Shown one piece after another: positions 1 to 7,974 of a DNA stretch of 64,000 nt; position 1 is the first letter of the stretch; each line of letters opens with the position of its first letter. The stretch spans positions 124,001 to 188,000 of the forward strand of contig CAADGL010000007.1 of NCBI GenBank assembly GCA_900696525.1. The letters are read 5' to 3'. The DNA is from an uncultured Planctomycetota bacterium (lineage in GTDB: Bacteria > Planctomycetota > Phycisphaerae > UBA1845 > Fen-1342). The position numbers were made by a program, and so were the translations under genes. The notes under the pieces are model-generated. The model had not been told where the DNA came from, made no database searches, and saw only the letters and a list, made by a program, of their open reading frames with translations.

Positions 1-1
1 C

Positions 2-580
2 GTCGTTGTCACCCTCTGCGACGAGACTGCCTGGCCACACCACGCCTTCTCGGCCCTCGCCCCGCGCGACGCCGCGACGCCCCGCACCGCCGCGACGCCC
101 CGCACCGCCGCGACGCCCCGCGACGCCGCGACATTGCTCATCCGCGACACCCTGCCCGAACGCTTGCGCCGCCGCCTGCCGGAGCTCGAACGCCTGCTCG
201 CTTCCGAACACATCGCCATCGCCCGCCCTGGCGACGACGCCGAACTCTTCGCCGCTGGAGCCACCATCACCGGCGTCGCCGCGGCCATCGCCGAGACGGG
301 CTCGCTCATCTGGCACGCCGGCCCCGGCGCACCGCGCGCTGCGACGCTCGTCCCCCCGCTCCATGTCGCCGTCGTCGCTGTCGAGCAGATCGTGCCCGAC
401 CTCCACGACTACCTCGCCTCGCTCTCGCCCGTGGTTCCCGCGCCACTGTCCGCCAGAACGCCGCTCCCTTCCCACCTCAACATCATCACCGGCCCCAGCA
501 AGACCGCCGACATCGAGGGCGTCCTCGTCACCGGCGTCCACGGTCCCGGCCGCGTCCGCGCGATCCTCGTCCGCACCTGA
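2..580 (+). CDS. lutC: LUD-domain protein, LutC-like (5' end outside window)
   Basis: The reading frame is open from the window edge, so this is the C-terminal part of a longer protein. The last 145 residues resemble the LUD (LutC/YkgG) domain: a hydrophobic-strand region with ETGSL and a late ITGPSKTADIE motif, where LUD proteins carry the conserved GPSxTADIE signature. LutC works with LutA and LutB in L-lactate oxidation to pyruvate; lutA and lutB would be expected upstream, outside the window. Just before the domain an 18-bp unit is repeated about three times (71-124) and encodes a TPRTAA-type low-complexity linker. The internal TTG at 134 is a possible but less likely start. Confidence 0.75.
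   Translation, partial: VVVTLCDETAWPHHAFSALAPRDAATPRTAATPRTAATPRDAATLLIRDTLPERLRRRLPELERLLASEHIAIARPGDDAELFAAGATITGVAAAIAETGSLIWHAGPGAPRAATLVPPLHVAVVAVEQIVPDLHDYLASLSPVVPAPLSARTPLPSHLNIITGPSKTADIEGVLVTGVHGPGRVRAILVRT
71..124 (+). repeat. 18-bp tandem repeat inside the LUD-domain gene
   Basis: The unit GCCGCGACGCCCCGCACC occurs twice exactly (71-88, 89-106) and a third time with changes at its last bases (107-124). It stays in frame and encodes an Ala/Thr/Pro/Arg linker ahead of the LUD domain. The exact period suggests slippage-driven length variation; this is inference. Confidence 0.7.
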
Positions 581-776
581 AGCCGCCGGCCGCCCCGATT
601 ACTACCCAGCTCGGCCCGCGCGCCCCCGACACCAACGCATCGCCCCGGTCGCCCGCTTTGCGCAGGGCAACGGACAGATTACCCTGCCGCTTCCCCGGCC
701 GCCGGCCGCCGATGCGCTCGTGCGAGTCCGACGCCGGCCGGGCACGCCGCGCGGACCGCGGCTGTGAAACGAAGGG

Positions 777-2624
777 ATGCCTATGTCCGCCGGCGATGGA
801 CACGGTAGCGGCGTGGTCACCTGCCCGAATCAGCGCTGCGGCGCGGCCAACCCCCCTGACGCCCAGTTCTGCCGCGTCTGCGGTGCAACGCTCGAGCTGG
901 AGGCCCCACCCATCGCCCCGGCCCCGACGCCCGGCCGCCCCGGCTTCGGCCCGGCGTTCTGGGTGCTCAACAGCATCGAGATGTTTGAGCGCCTCGCCTA
1001 CTTCGGCGTGCGCGTCGTCGTCCCGATCTACATCATGCAGAAAGACGAGCCCGGCGGGCTGCACCTCTCCGCCGCCGACAAGGGAAACATCTACGCCTGG
1101 TGGTTCATCTTCCAGTCCGTGCTGCCGATGTTCACCGGCGGCTTCGCCGACCGCTACGGCTTCAAACGCACCATGGCCTTCTCGATCGTCATGAACATGA
1201 TCGGGTACATCCTCATGGCCTTCATGCGCGACTACTGGTCCTTCTTCGCCGCGGTCATGGTGCTCGCGACGGGGACGGCCTTCTTCAAGCCCAGCATCCA
1301 GGGCTCCCTTGCACAGAACCTGACCAAGCTCAACTCCTCGCTCGGCTGGGGAATCTTCTACTGGGTCGTCAACATCGGCGGCCTCGTCGGACCCTTTGTC
1401 TCCGCCCTCATCTTCCCCGCCATCGCCGACCAGCGCGGCTACTTCCACTGGAAGCTCCTCTTCCTCGCCTCCGCCGGATTCACCGCCTGCAACCTCCTCC
1501 TCCTCCTCGCCTTCAAGGACGTCCCCTCCGGCGCTGACAAACGCCGCGGACCACTCGAAGTCCTCTGGATGACCCTCGAGAACATCTGGCCCTACTGGAT
1601 GCGCGGCGGCGCCTTCGTGCCGTCCCGCGGCATCCCGGGAATGGTCTTGTTCATCGCCGGCGTGTTCCTCTCCCTCTACTGGCCGCCATCCATGCCCCAG
1701 TTCTTGCAGGCCGGCCTGCCGCCCGCCCTTGTCGCCGTCGGCCTCATGCTGGTCGCCTGGCTGCGCGGCGGCGAGTTCACCTGGCAGCTCCGGCTGCCCG
1801 CGTGGCTCGTGATCATGGCCGGATTCTGGCTCATGATGTACCAGCTCTGGGACCTGCATCCCACTTTCATCGTCGACTGGGTGGACAGCTCGGCCATGGC
1901 CGCCTCGATCGTCTGGCTGCCCGAGGGCGCCTACAACACGCTCGTCGACCAGACCGACCGCGGCGCCCAGGTCAAGCAGCAGATGCTCCTCAACATCAAC
2001 GCCGCCTTCATCGTCCTCTTCATCGTGCTCGTCTCCTGGCTCGTCGGCCGCATGCGCACCCTCAGCGCCATGCTCATCGGCATGTCCGTCGCCACCGTCG
2101 GAATCCTCGTCGCCGGCCTCACCGCCAACGGCTGGATCCTCGCGCTCGGTATCGTCTTCTTCTCGATCGGCGAGATGCTCACCGGCCCAAAGAAGAACGA
2201 GTACCTCGGACTCATCGCACCCCCCGGAAAAAAGGGCCTCTACCTCGGATACGTCAACATCCCCGTCGGCATCGGCGGCTACGTCGGCTCGAAGATGCAC
2301 GGCTATCTCTACGGCCACTTCGGCGAAAAAGCCGTCCTGGCACAGAAGTACATCGTCCAGCACATGCCCGACGCCGCCGCGCACCCCTGGGACGGACACA
2401 TGGCCTCGCTCAGCACCGCCGCCGGCGTCGACCCTACCCAGGCCTTCGTACGCCTCCAGACGCTCACCGGCCTCGACGCGCCCGCCGCGACAAGGCTCCT
2501 CTGGGACACCTATCATCCCCAGTACGCCGTCTGGATTCCCTTCGCCGTGATCGGCGTCCTGTCGGCAATCTCTCTGGCGATCTTCGGACAGATGGCCAAA
2601 CGCTGGAAGGACATGAATGCCTGA
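777..2624 (+). CDS. POT-family (MFS) peptide transporter with N-terminal zinc ribbon
   Basis: This 615-residue polytopic protein belongs to the proton-dependent oligopeptide transporter branch of the MFS. Signs are the ERLAYFG segment after the first helix start, the loop GGFADRYGFKRT between early helices, and the FFKPSIQG segment. About a dozen hydrophobic helices can be traced. Unusually, residues 16-35 form a zinc-ribbon-like motif (C16-x4-C21 and C32-x2-C35) placed on the cytoplasmic N-terminus before the first helix, followed by a Pro-rich linker. The substrate is probably di/tripeptides but cannot be read from sequence. The start at 777 is followed by a second ATG at 783; either would keep the ribbon. 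Confidence 0.85.
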   Translation: MPMSAGDGHGSGVVTCPNQRCGAANPPDAQFCRVCGATLELEAPPIAPAPTPGRPGFGPAFWVLNSIEMFERLAYFGVRVVVPIYIMQKDEPGGLHLSAADKGNIYAWWFIFQSVLPMFTGGFADRYGFKRTMAFSIVMNMIGYILMAFMRDYWSFFAAVMVLATGTAFFKPSIQGSLAQNLTKLNSSLGWGIFYWVVNIGGLVGPFVSALIFPAIADQRGYFHWKLLFLASAGFTACNLLLLLAFKDVPSGADKRRGPLEVLWMTLENIWPYWMRGGAFVPSRGIPGMVLFIAGVFLSLYWPPSMPQFLQAGLPPALVAVGLMLVAWLRGGEFTWQLRLPAWLVIMAGFWLMMYQLWDLHPTFIVDWVDSSAMAASIVWLPEGAYNTLVDQTDRGAQVKQQMLLNINAAFIVLFIVLVSWLVGRMRTLSAMLIGMSVATVGILVAGLTANGWILALGIVFFSIGEMLTGPKKNEYLGLIAPPGKKGLYLGYVNIPVGIGGYVGSKMHGYLYGHFGEKAVLAQKYIVQHMPDAAAHPWDGHMASLSTAAGVDPTQAFVRLQTLTGLDAPAATRLLWDTYHPQYAVWIPFAVIGVLSAISLAIFGQMAKRWKDMNA

Positions 2625-2680
2625 CCCCCCAACCGCATTCCCCCAGCCACGCTCCTGCCCCGGCGCTCTGGAGACGCCGC

Positions 2681-3562
2681 ATGGCTGACGTCCTCACGCG
2701 CGCCCGCAGCCTCCGCGCCCTCCTCGCCGATCACACCGTCGTCATGCCCGGCGCATTCAACGCCCTCACCGCGCGCGCCATCGAGCGCGCAGGCTTCGAG
2801 GCCGCCTATCTCAGCGGCGGCGCCCTCGCCAACAGCCTGCTCGGCCTCCCAGACATCGGTCTGACCACCCTCAGCGAGGCCACCCTCCACGCGACCCGCT
2901 GCGCCGCCGTGACAACCATCCCCATCATTGCCGACGCCGACACCGGCTTCGGCGGCCCGGAGAACGCCGCCCGCACCGTCGAGGAGTTCGAACGCGCCGG
3001 CCTCGCCGGCCTGCACCTCGAGGACCAGGAATTCCCCAAGCGCTGCGGCCATCTCGCCGGAAAAGCCCTCGTGCCCACCAGCGAATTCGTCGAGAAGATC
3101 CGCGCCGCCGTCGCCGCCCGGCGCGACCCCGACTTCCTCATCATCGCCCGAACCGACGCGCGCGGCGTCACGACCTACGACGACGCCGTCGCGCGAGCCC
3201 ACGCCTACCTCCAGGCCGGCGCCGACGCCATCTTCCCTGAGGCCCTGCGCACCAAGGAAGAGTTCGAGCGCTTCGCACGCGACGTGACCGCCCCCCTGCT
3301 CGCGAACATGACCGAGTTCGGCCAGACGCCCTACCTCACCGTCTCGGAGTTCGCCACCATGGGCTACGCGATGGTGATCTTCCCCGTTACCCTCATGCGC
3401 GTGGCCATGAAGGCTGTCGAAGTGGCCCTCGCGGAGCTCAAGGCCAGGGGAACGCAGGCCGCCCTGCTCGACCGCATGCAGACGCGCCGCGAACTGTACG
3501 ACCTGCTCGGATACGAACCGGCGGCGCCCACCTCGGACGCCGCACACGGAGGACGCTCATGA
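2681..3562 (+). CDS. prpB: Methylisocitrate lyase-type enzyme (PEP mutase/ICL superfamily)
   Basis: The 293-residue protein carries the Mg-binding DADTGFG segment (residues 85-91) and the catalytic-loop KRCGH motif (120-124) of methylisocitrate/isocitrate lyases. The expected reaction is cleavage of 2-methylisocitrate to pyruvate and succinate in the methylcitrate pathway of propionyl-CoA disposal. Its length fits PrpB rather than the longer isocitrate lyase. The open frame extends upstream, but the ATG at 2681 gives the family-typical N-terminus. Its stop overlaps the start of the next gene by 4 bp (ATGA), so it is translationally coupled to prpC. Other members of the superfamily, such as oxaloacetate decarboxylases, are a minor alternative. 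Confidence 0.88.
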   Translation: MADVLTRARSLRALLADHTVVMPGAFNALTARAIERAGFEAAYLSGGALANSLLGLPDIGLTTLSEATLHATRCAAVTTIPIIADADTGFGGPENAARTVEEFERAGLAGLHLEDQEFPKRCGHLAGKALVPTSEFVEKIRAAVAARRDPDFLIIARTDARGVTTYDDAVARAHAYLQAGADAIFPEALRTKEEFERFARDVTAPLLANMTEFGQTPYLTVSEFATMGYAMVIFPVTLMRVAMKAVEVALAELKARGTQAALLDRMQTRRELYDLLGYEPAAPTSDAAHGGRS

Positions 3563-4713
3563 CCGCTGCCGTCGTCGAGGAGAAATACCACCCGGGGCTC
3601 GAGGGCGTGATCGCCGGTGAGACCAGCGTCTCGACCGTCGAGCAGAGCAGCCTCGCCTACCGCGGATACCCCATCGACCAGCTCGCCGAGCACGCCACCT
3701 TCGAGGAGACCGCATACCTCCTCCTGCACGACACGCTCCCGACCCGCGCCGAGCTCCTGCGCTTCCGCGCCGAGATCGATCAACATCGCACGCTCACCCC
3801 AGCGGTCCTCGACGTCATCCGCGCCATGCCCCGCGAGACCCCAGGCATGGACGTCCTGCGCACCGCCGTCTCAATGGCCGCACACTGGGACAAACACAGC
3901 GGCCCCGACCTCGCCCCCGGCGCCGATGCCAGCCTCTGGCGCGCACAGGGCACCGTCATCCTCGCCATCGTCCCCACCATCATCGCCGCCCGGTTGCGAT
4001 TCCTCGCCGGCCAGCAGCCCATCCCGCCCAGGCCCGGCCTGTCCCACGCCGCCCAGTTCTTTCATATGGCCTTCGGCCGACAGCCTCAAACGCTCCACGA
4101 ACGCATCCTCGACCTGACCCTCACCCTCTACGCCGAGCACGAGTTCAACGCCTCCACCTTCGCCGTCCGCGTCTGCGCCAGCACCACCAGCGACATCTGG
4201 TCCGCCGTCGTCGCCGGCATCGGCACGCTAAAAGGGCCGCTCCATGGCGGCGCCAACGAGGAGGTCGTCCGCCACATCTTCGAGCCGCTCCGCAACGGCG
4301 AGCAGGCCCGCAAGTGGACAGAGGACGCCTTGGCGCGCAAGCAACTCATCATGGGCTTCGGCCACCGCGTCTACAAGCACGGCGACCATCGCGCGAAGAT
4401 CCTCGAGCCCTACGTCGAGAAACTGGCCGCCGAGCGCAACGACCCCGGCCGGCTCGAGGTCTACCGCACCGTCCGCGACATCGTGCTCCAAAAGAAGGGC
4501 CTCTACCCCAACACCGACTACCCCTGCGGGCTCGTTTACTTCCTGATGGGCCTGCCCGTCGATATCTACACGCCGCTTTTCGTCGCCTCGCGCGTCACCG
4601 GCTGGTGCGCCCATTTCATCGAGCAGCGCCTGCACAATCGCATCATCCGCCCCCGCAGCCGCTACATCGGCCCCGCCATCCGCAGCGTCGTCCCCCTCGA
4701 CCAGCGCGCCTGA
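3559..4713 (+). CDS. prpC: 2-methylcitrate synthase / citrate synthase
   Basis: A 384-residue citrate-synthase fold protein with the GFGHRVYK catalytic-His segment, the LHGGANEE motif and the late NTDYPCG segment. Size and the 4-bp coupled overlap with prpB point to 2-methylcitrate synthase, which condenses propionyl-CoA with oxaloacetate. Many such short enzymes also accept acetyl-CoA, so a housekeeping citrate synthase role cannot be excluded. No prpD or acnD-like dehydratase/isomerase lies in the window, so those steps must be encoded elsewhere. Confidence 0.9.
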   Translation: MTAAVVEEKYHPGLEGVIAGETSVSTVEQSSLAYRGYPIDQLAEHATFEETAYLLLHDTLPTRAELLRFRAEIDQHRTLTPAVLDVIRAMPRETPGMDVLRTAVSMAAHWDKHSGPDLAPGADASLWRAQGTVILAIVPTIIAARLRFLAGQQPIPPRPGLSHAAQFFHMAFGRQPQTLHERILDLTLTLYAEHEFNASTFAVRVCASTTSDIWSAVVAGIGTLKGPLHGGANEEVVRHIFEPLRNGEQARKWTEDALARKQLIMGFGHRVYKHGDHRAKILEPYVEKLAAERNDPGRLEVYRTVRDIVLQKKGLYPNTDYPCGLVYFLMGLPVDIYTPLFVASRVTGWCAHFIEQRLHNRIIRPRSRYIGPAIRSVVPLDQRA

Positions 4714-4897
4714 CTCCACCGCGCGCAATGCGCCCGCCCTGACCCTGCCCGGACCACCGCACAGCCGGGCTGTCCCCGGCCCGGCTCTGACCTGGCGCCT
4801 GCTTCGCCTCCTTCGATCCGGCCTCATCGCTCTGGCCGCCGCGTGCTGCCGCGGGCCACTCGGGCTAAACTACCGCCGGCGTCCGGAGCCCATCGCC

Positions 4898-7888
4898 GTG
4901 GAGCTGCTGTATCTCGAGAAGCCCGGCTACCTCGTGCTGCTGGCGGTGCTGCCGCTGCTCGTGGTCCTGTCGCTGCGCTCGCTCAGCGGCCTGGGGCCCT
5001 GGCGGCGCGGACTGGCGCTCGCGGCCCGCTGCCTCGTCATCCTCACCATGACGCTGGCCCTGGCCGGCGCCCATCGCCTGCAAGTCACGCGCGACCTCAC
5101 CGTCGTCTTCGTCGTCGATCGCTCCTACAGCGTCCCCCCACCCCAGCAGCAGCAGGCCTTCGACTTCGTCAAGGCCGCCGGCCTCGCCCTCGACCCCCAA
5201 CGCGACCGCTTCGGCATCGTCGCCTTCAACGGCGTCGCCGCGGTCGAGCAACTGCCCGAGAGGGCCCTCGGTATCGACGCCCTGAGCGTCCCGCCGGCGC
5301 CCGACCAGACCAACCTCGCCGCCGCCCTGCGCATGGCCTCCGCCCTGTTCACCAACAACGCGATGCGGCGCATCGTCGTCCTCAGCGACGGAAACGAGAA
5401 CGTCGGACAGGCCCTGGAAGAGGTGGATCAGCTCGCCGCGGCCGGCGTGCCGATCGACGTCGTCCCCCTGCGATACGAGCTGCGCGACGAGGTCGTCTTC
5501 GACCGGCTCACCGCCCCGGCGACCGCATCCCTCGAAGAGACGATCAACCTCCAAATGGTGCTGCGCGCCCAGCGGCCGACCAGCGGGCGCATCATGCTCT
5601 ATCACGGCGACGATCTCGTGGACCTGAACGGTCCCGCGCCGGGTGCGGGCTACCCCGTGACGCTGGAGCCCGGACCGAACCGCCTCCAGGTGCCGATCCC
5701 GCTCCGCAGCGCCAACGTGCACCGTTTCCGCGCCGTCTTCGAGCCCGACGACGCCTCGCACGACACGATCCCCGGCAACAACGAGGGCCGTGCCTTCACC
5801 GTCGTCTCCGGGCCGGGCCGCATCCTCATCCTCACCAGCGAGTCCGACCTGCCCTCCGCCAACGCCCTGGCCGTCGCCCTCCGCCAGCAGATGTTCACCT
5901 GCGACGTCGAGCCGGCCGGCGCCAAGTCCATCGACCAGGTCGACCTCCTGCCTTACTCGCTCGTCATCCTCTCAAACGTCGCGCGCAACTACCTCACCGC
6001 CGAGCAGGAGAAAACGCTCGCCGTCTACGTCCGCGAGCTCGGCGGCGGGCTCGTCATGATCGGCGGCGACGAGTCGTACGGCGCCGGCGGCTGGATGGGC
6101 AGCCCGCTCGAGGACGTCATGCCCGTGTCGTTCGACATCAAGTCCAAGCGGCAGATTCCGAAAGGAGCCCTCGTCCTCGTCATGCACGCCTGCGAGATCC
6201 CGCAGGGCAATTACTGGGGCGAACGCGTGGCCATCGAAGCCGTCAAGGCCCTCAGCGCCCGCGACCTCGTCGGAATCCTGCAATACGCCTGGCAGAGCTC
6301 CGAGGACCAGTACTGGCTCGTCAAGCTGCGCGAGGTCGGCGAAAAATCTAATATCATCCGCATCATCCGCGACATGAACATGGGCGACCTGCCAGACTTC
6401 GAGGCCCTCATGCGCCCTGGCGCAGAGGCCCTCGCCGCCCGCCGCGACGCCGCCGCCAAGCACATGATCGTCATCAGCGACTTCGACCCCGCCCCCCCGA
6501 CCCCTGAGACCATCAAGTTCATGCAGGACAACAGAATCTCCTGCTCCACCGTCGCCATCGGCTTCGGCGGCCACCCCATCGACGTCGCCAAGGCCCGCAA
6601 CATCGCCCAGGCCACCGGCGGCAAGTACTACACGACGCACGACCCGACGAAGCTCCCCCAGATCTTCATCAAGGAAGCCCAGGTCGTCCGCCGCTCACTC
6701 ATTCACGAGGCCGTCTTCCGCCCCCATGTCGCCGATGGCCTGTCCCCGGTGATCGCCGGGATCAGCGCCGCCGAGCTGCCACCCCTCGGCGGCTACGTGC
6801 TCACGACGCCCAAGGAGCTCGCACAGGTGCCCCTGGTGCGCCCGGCCGAGGACGCCGTAGACCCGATCCTCGCCCACTGGCACGTGGGCCTGGGCAAATC
6901 GGTCGCCTTCACCAGCGGCATGTGGCATCGCTGGGGCACCGAGTGGGCCGCCTGGCCCGGCTTCAGCAAGGTCTGGGCTCAGATCGTCCGCTGGGCCGCG
7001 CGCCAGTCCCCTGCCGGCAACTTCGATGTCACAACCTCCGTCGAAGGCGGCCGCGGCCGCCTCCGCATCAGCGCTCGCGACAAAAGCGCCGCCGCGGTCA
7101 ACTTCATGTCCATCCGCGGAGAGCTGGTCGGACCACAGCAGGACGTCAAAACGCTTCAACTCACGCAGGTCGGCCCAGGCGAATACGAGGCCGAGTTCGA
7201 CGCCCGCACCCCGGGCAGCTATGTCTTCAATCTCGGATACAGCGGCGGCGGCCAGACCGGCCAGTTGCAGACCGGGGTGTCTGTCGCTTATTCTCCAGAG
7301 TTTCGCGAGTTACGCGCCAATGAAGCCTTCATCCAGTCCGTCGCGCAGCGAAGCGGGCAGGGACGCGTGCTGGCCCTCCCGGACGCCGCCAGGGTCTTCG
7401 ACCGCGCCGGCCTCAGCCGCGCCGAAGTACGCCATCCCGTCTGGGAAGCGCTCGTACAGTCCATGCTCGTGCTCTTCCTGCTCGACGTGGCCATCCGCCG
7501 CGTGGCGATCAACCCCGTCGAGCTCGCCCGACGCCTCCGACGCCGGATCGCCGAAATCGGCGGCGCAAGGGCCCCCGCCGAGGCCAGCGCCGCGACGCTC
7601 GCCACCCTGCGCGGCACGCGCGCCGGCGTGCGCGACACGCTGGCCAACCCCAGTGGCGAAGCCGGCCCGGCGCCAGACCGCGCTGCGCGCTACGTGCCGC
7701 CCGCGACTCCACAGCGCGCCTCCGAAGACCTGAGCCGCGCGCTCGGCGGCGCGACCGAAATGGACGCCCCGGTGGTCGCGCGCCCGACACGCAAGCCGCC
7801 ACCGCAGGGCGAGGCCGACTATACGTCCCGCCTGCTGATGGCCAAGAAAAAGGCCCGCGACGAAATGCAGGACGACCAGAACAAATGA
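4898..7888 (+). CDS. Large membrane protein with VWA and glutamine-amidotransferase-like domains
   Basis: The 996-residue product starts with a BatA-like N-terminus (two hydrophobic helices, residues about 10-60). A von Willebrand A domain follows, with a MIDAS-like DRSYS motif near residue 72 and VLSDGNE near 165. Next come Ig-like and class-I amidotransferase-like regions (GGGLVMIGGDESYGAGG near residue 383), then a second degenerate VWA-like region (VISDFD near 525). A last transmembrane helix precedes a basic Ala/Pro-rich cytoplasmic tail. Such proteins are common in planctomycetes, usually near BatA/BatB/MoxR genes, which are not seen here. The start is the GTG at 4898. Function is unassigned; a role in envelope or complex assembly is only inference. 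Confidence 0.85.
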   Translation: MELLYLEKPGYLVLLAVLPLLVVLSLRSLSGLGPWRRGLALAARCLVILTMTLALAGAHRLQVTRDLTVVFVVDRSYSVPPPQQQQAFDFVKAAGLALDPQRDRFGIVAFNGVAAVEQLPERALGIDALSVPPAPDQTNLAAALRMASALFTNNAMRRIVVLSDGNENVGQALEEVDQLAAAGVPIDVVPLRYELRDEVVFDRLTAPATASLEETINLQMVLRAQRPTSGRIMLYHGDDLVDLNGPAPGAGYPVTLEPGPNRLQVPIPLRSANVHRFRAVFEPDDASHDTIPGNNEGRAFTVVSGPGRILILTSESDLPSANALAVALRQQMFTCDVEPAGAKSIDQVDLLPYSLVILSNVARNYLTAEQEKTLAVYVRELGGGLVMIGGDESYGAGGWMGSPLEDVMPVSFDIKSKRQIPKGALVLVMHACEIPQGNYWGERVAIEAVKALSARDLVGILQYAWQSSEDQYWLVKLREVGEKSNIIRIIRDMNMGDLPDFEALMRPGAEALAARRDAAAKHMIVISDFDPAPPTPETIKFMQDNRISCSTVAIGFGGHPIDVAKARNIAQATGGKYYTTHDPTKLPQIFIKEAQVVRRSLIHEAVFRPHVADGLSPVIAGISAAELPPLGGYVLTTPKELAQVPLVRPAEDAVDPILAHWHVGLGKSVAFTSGMWHRWGTEWAAWPGFSKVWAQIVRWAARQSPAGNFDVTTSVEGGRGRLRISARDKSAAAVNFMSIRGELVGPQQDVKTLQLTQVGPGEYEAEFDARTPGSYVFNLGYSGGGQTGQLQTGVSVAYSPEFRELRANEAFIQSVAQRSGQGRVLALPDAARVFDRAGLSRAEVRHPVWEALVQSMLVLFLLDVAIRRVAINPVELARRLRRRIAEIGGARAPAEASAATLATLRGTRAGVRDTLANPSGEAGPAPDRAARYVPPATPQRASEDLSRALGGATEMDAPVVARPTRKPPPQGEADYTSRLLMAKKKARDEMQDDQNK

Positions 7889-7974
7889 CGGCCCCGACGC
7901 CGACGACCTGTGCCGCGAACCGCGCGATTCGGCGGCGCCGGCAGTGCCGCCGCTACATTACGTAAAGAGGAGTT

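Noticed and set aside
528..2516. 662-codon minus-strand frame opposite the POT transporter
   Set aside because: It is antisense to a clearly conserved membrane protein, and its Asp/Glu/Gly/Val-rich composition is what GC-rich reverse frames give.
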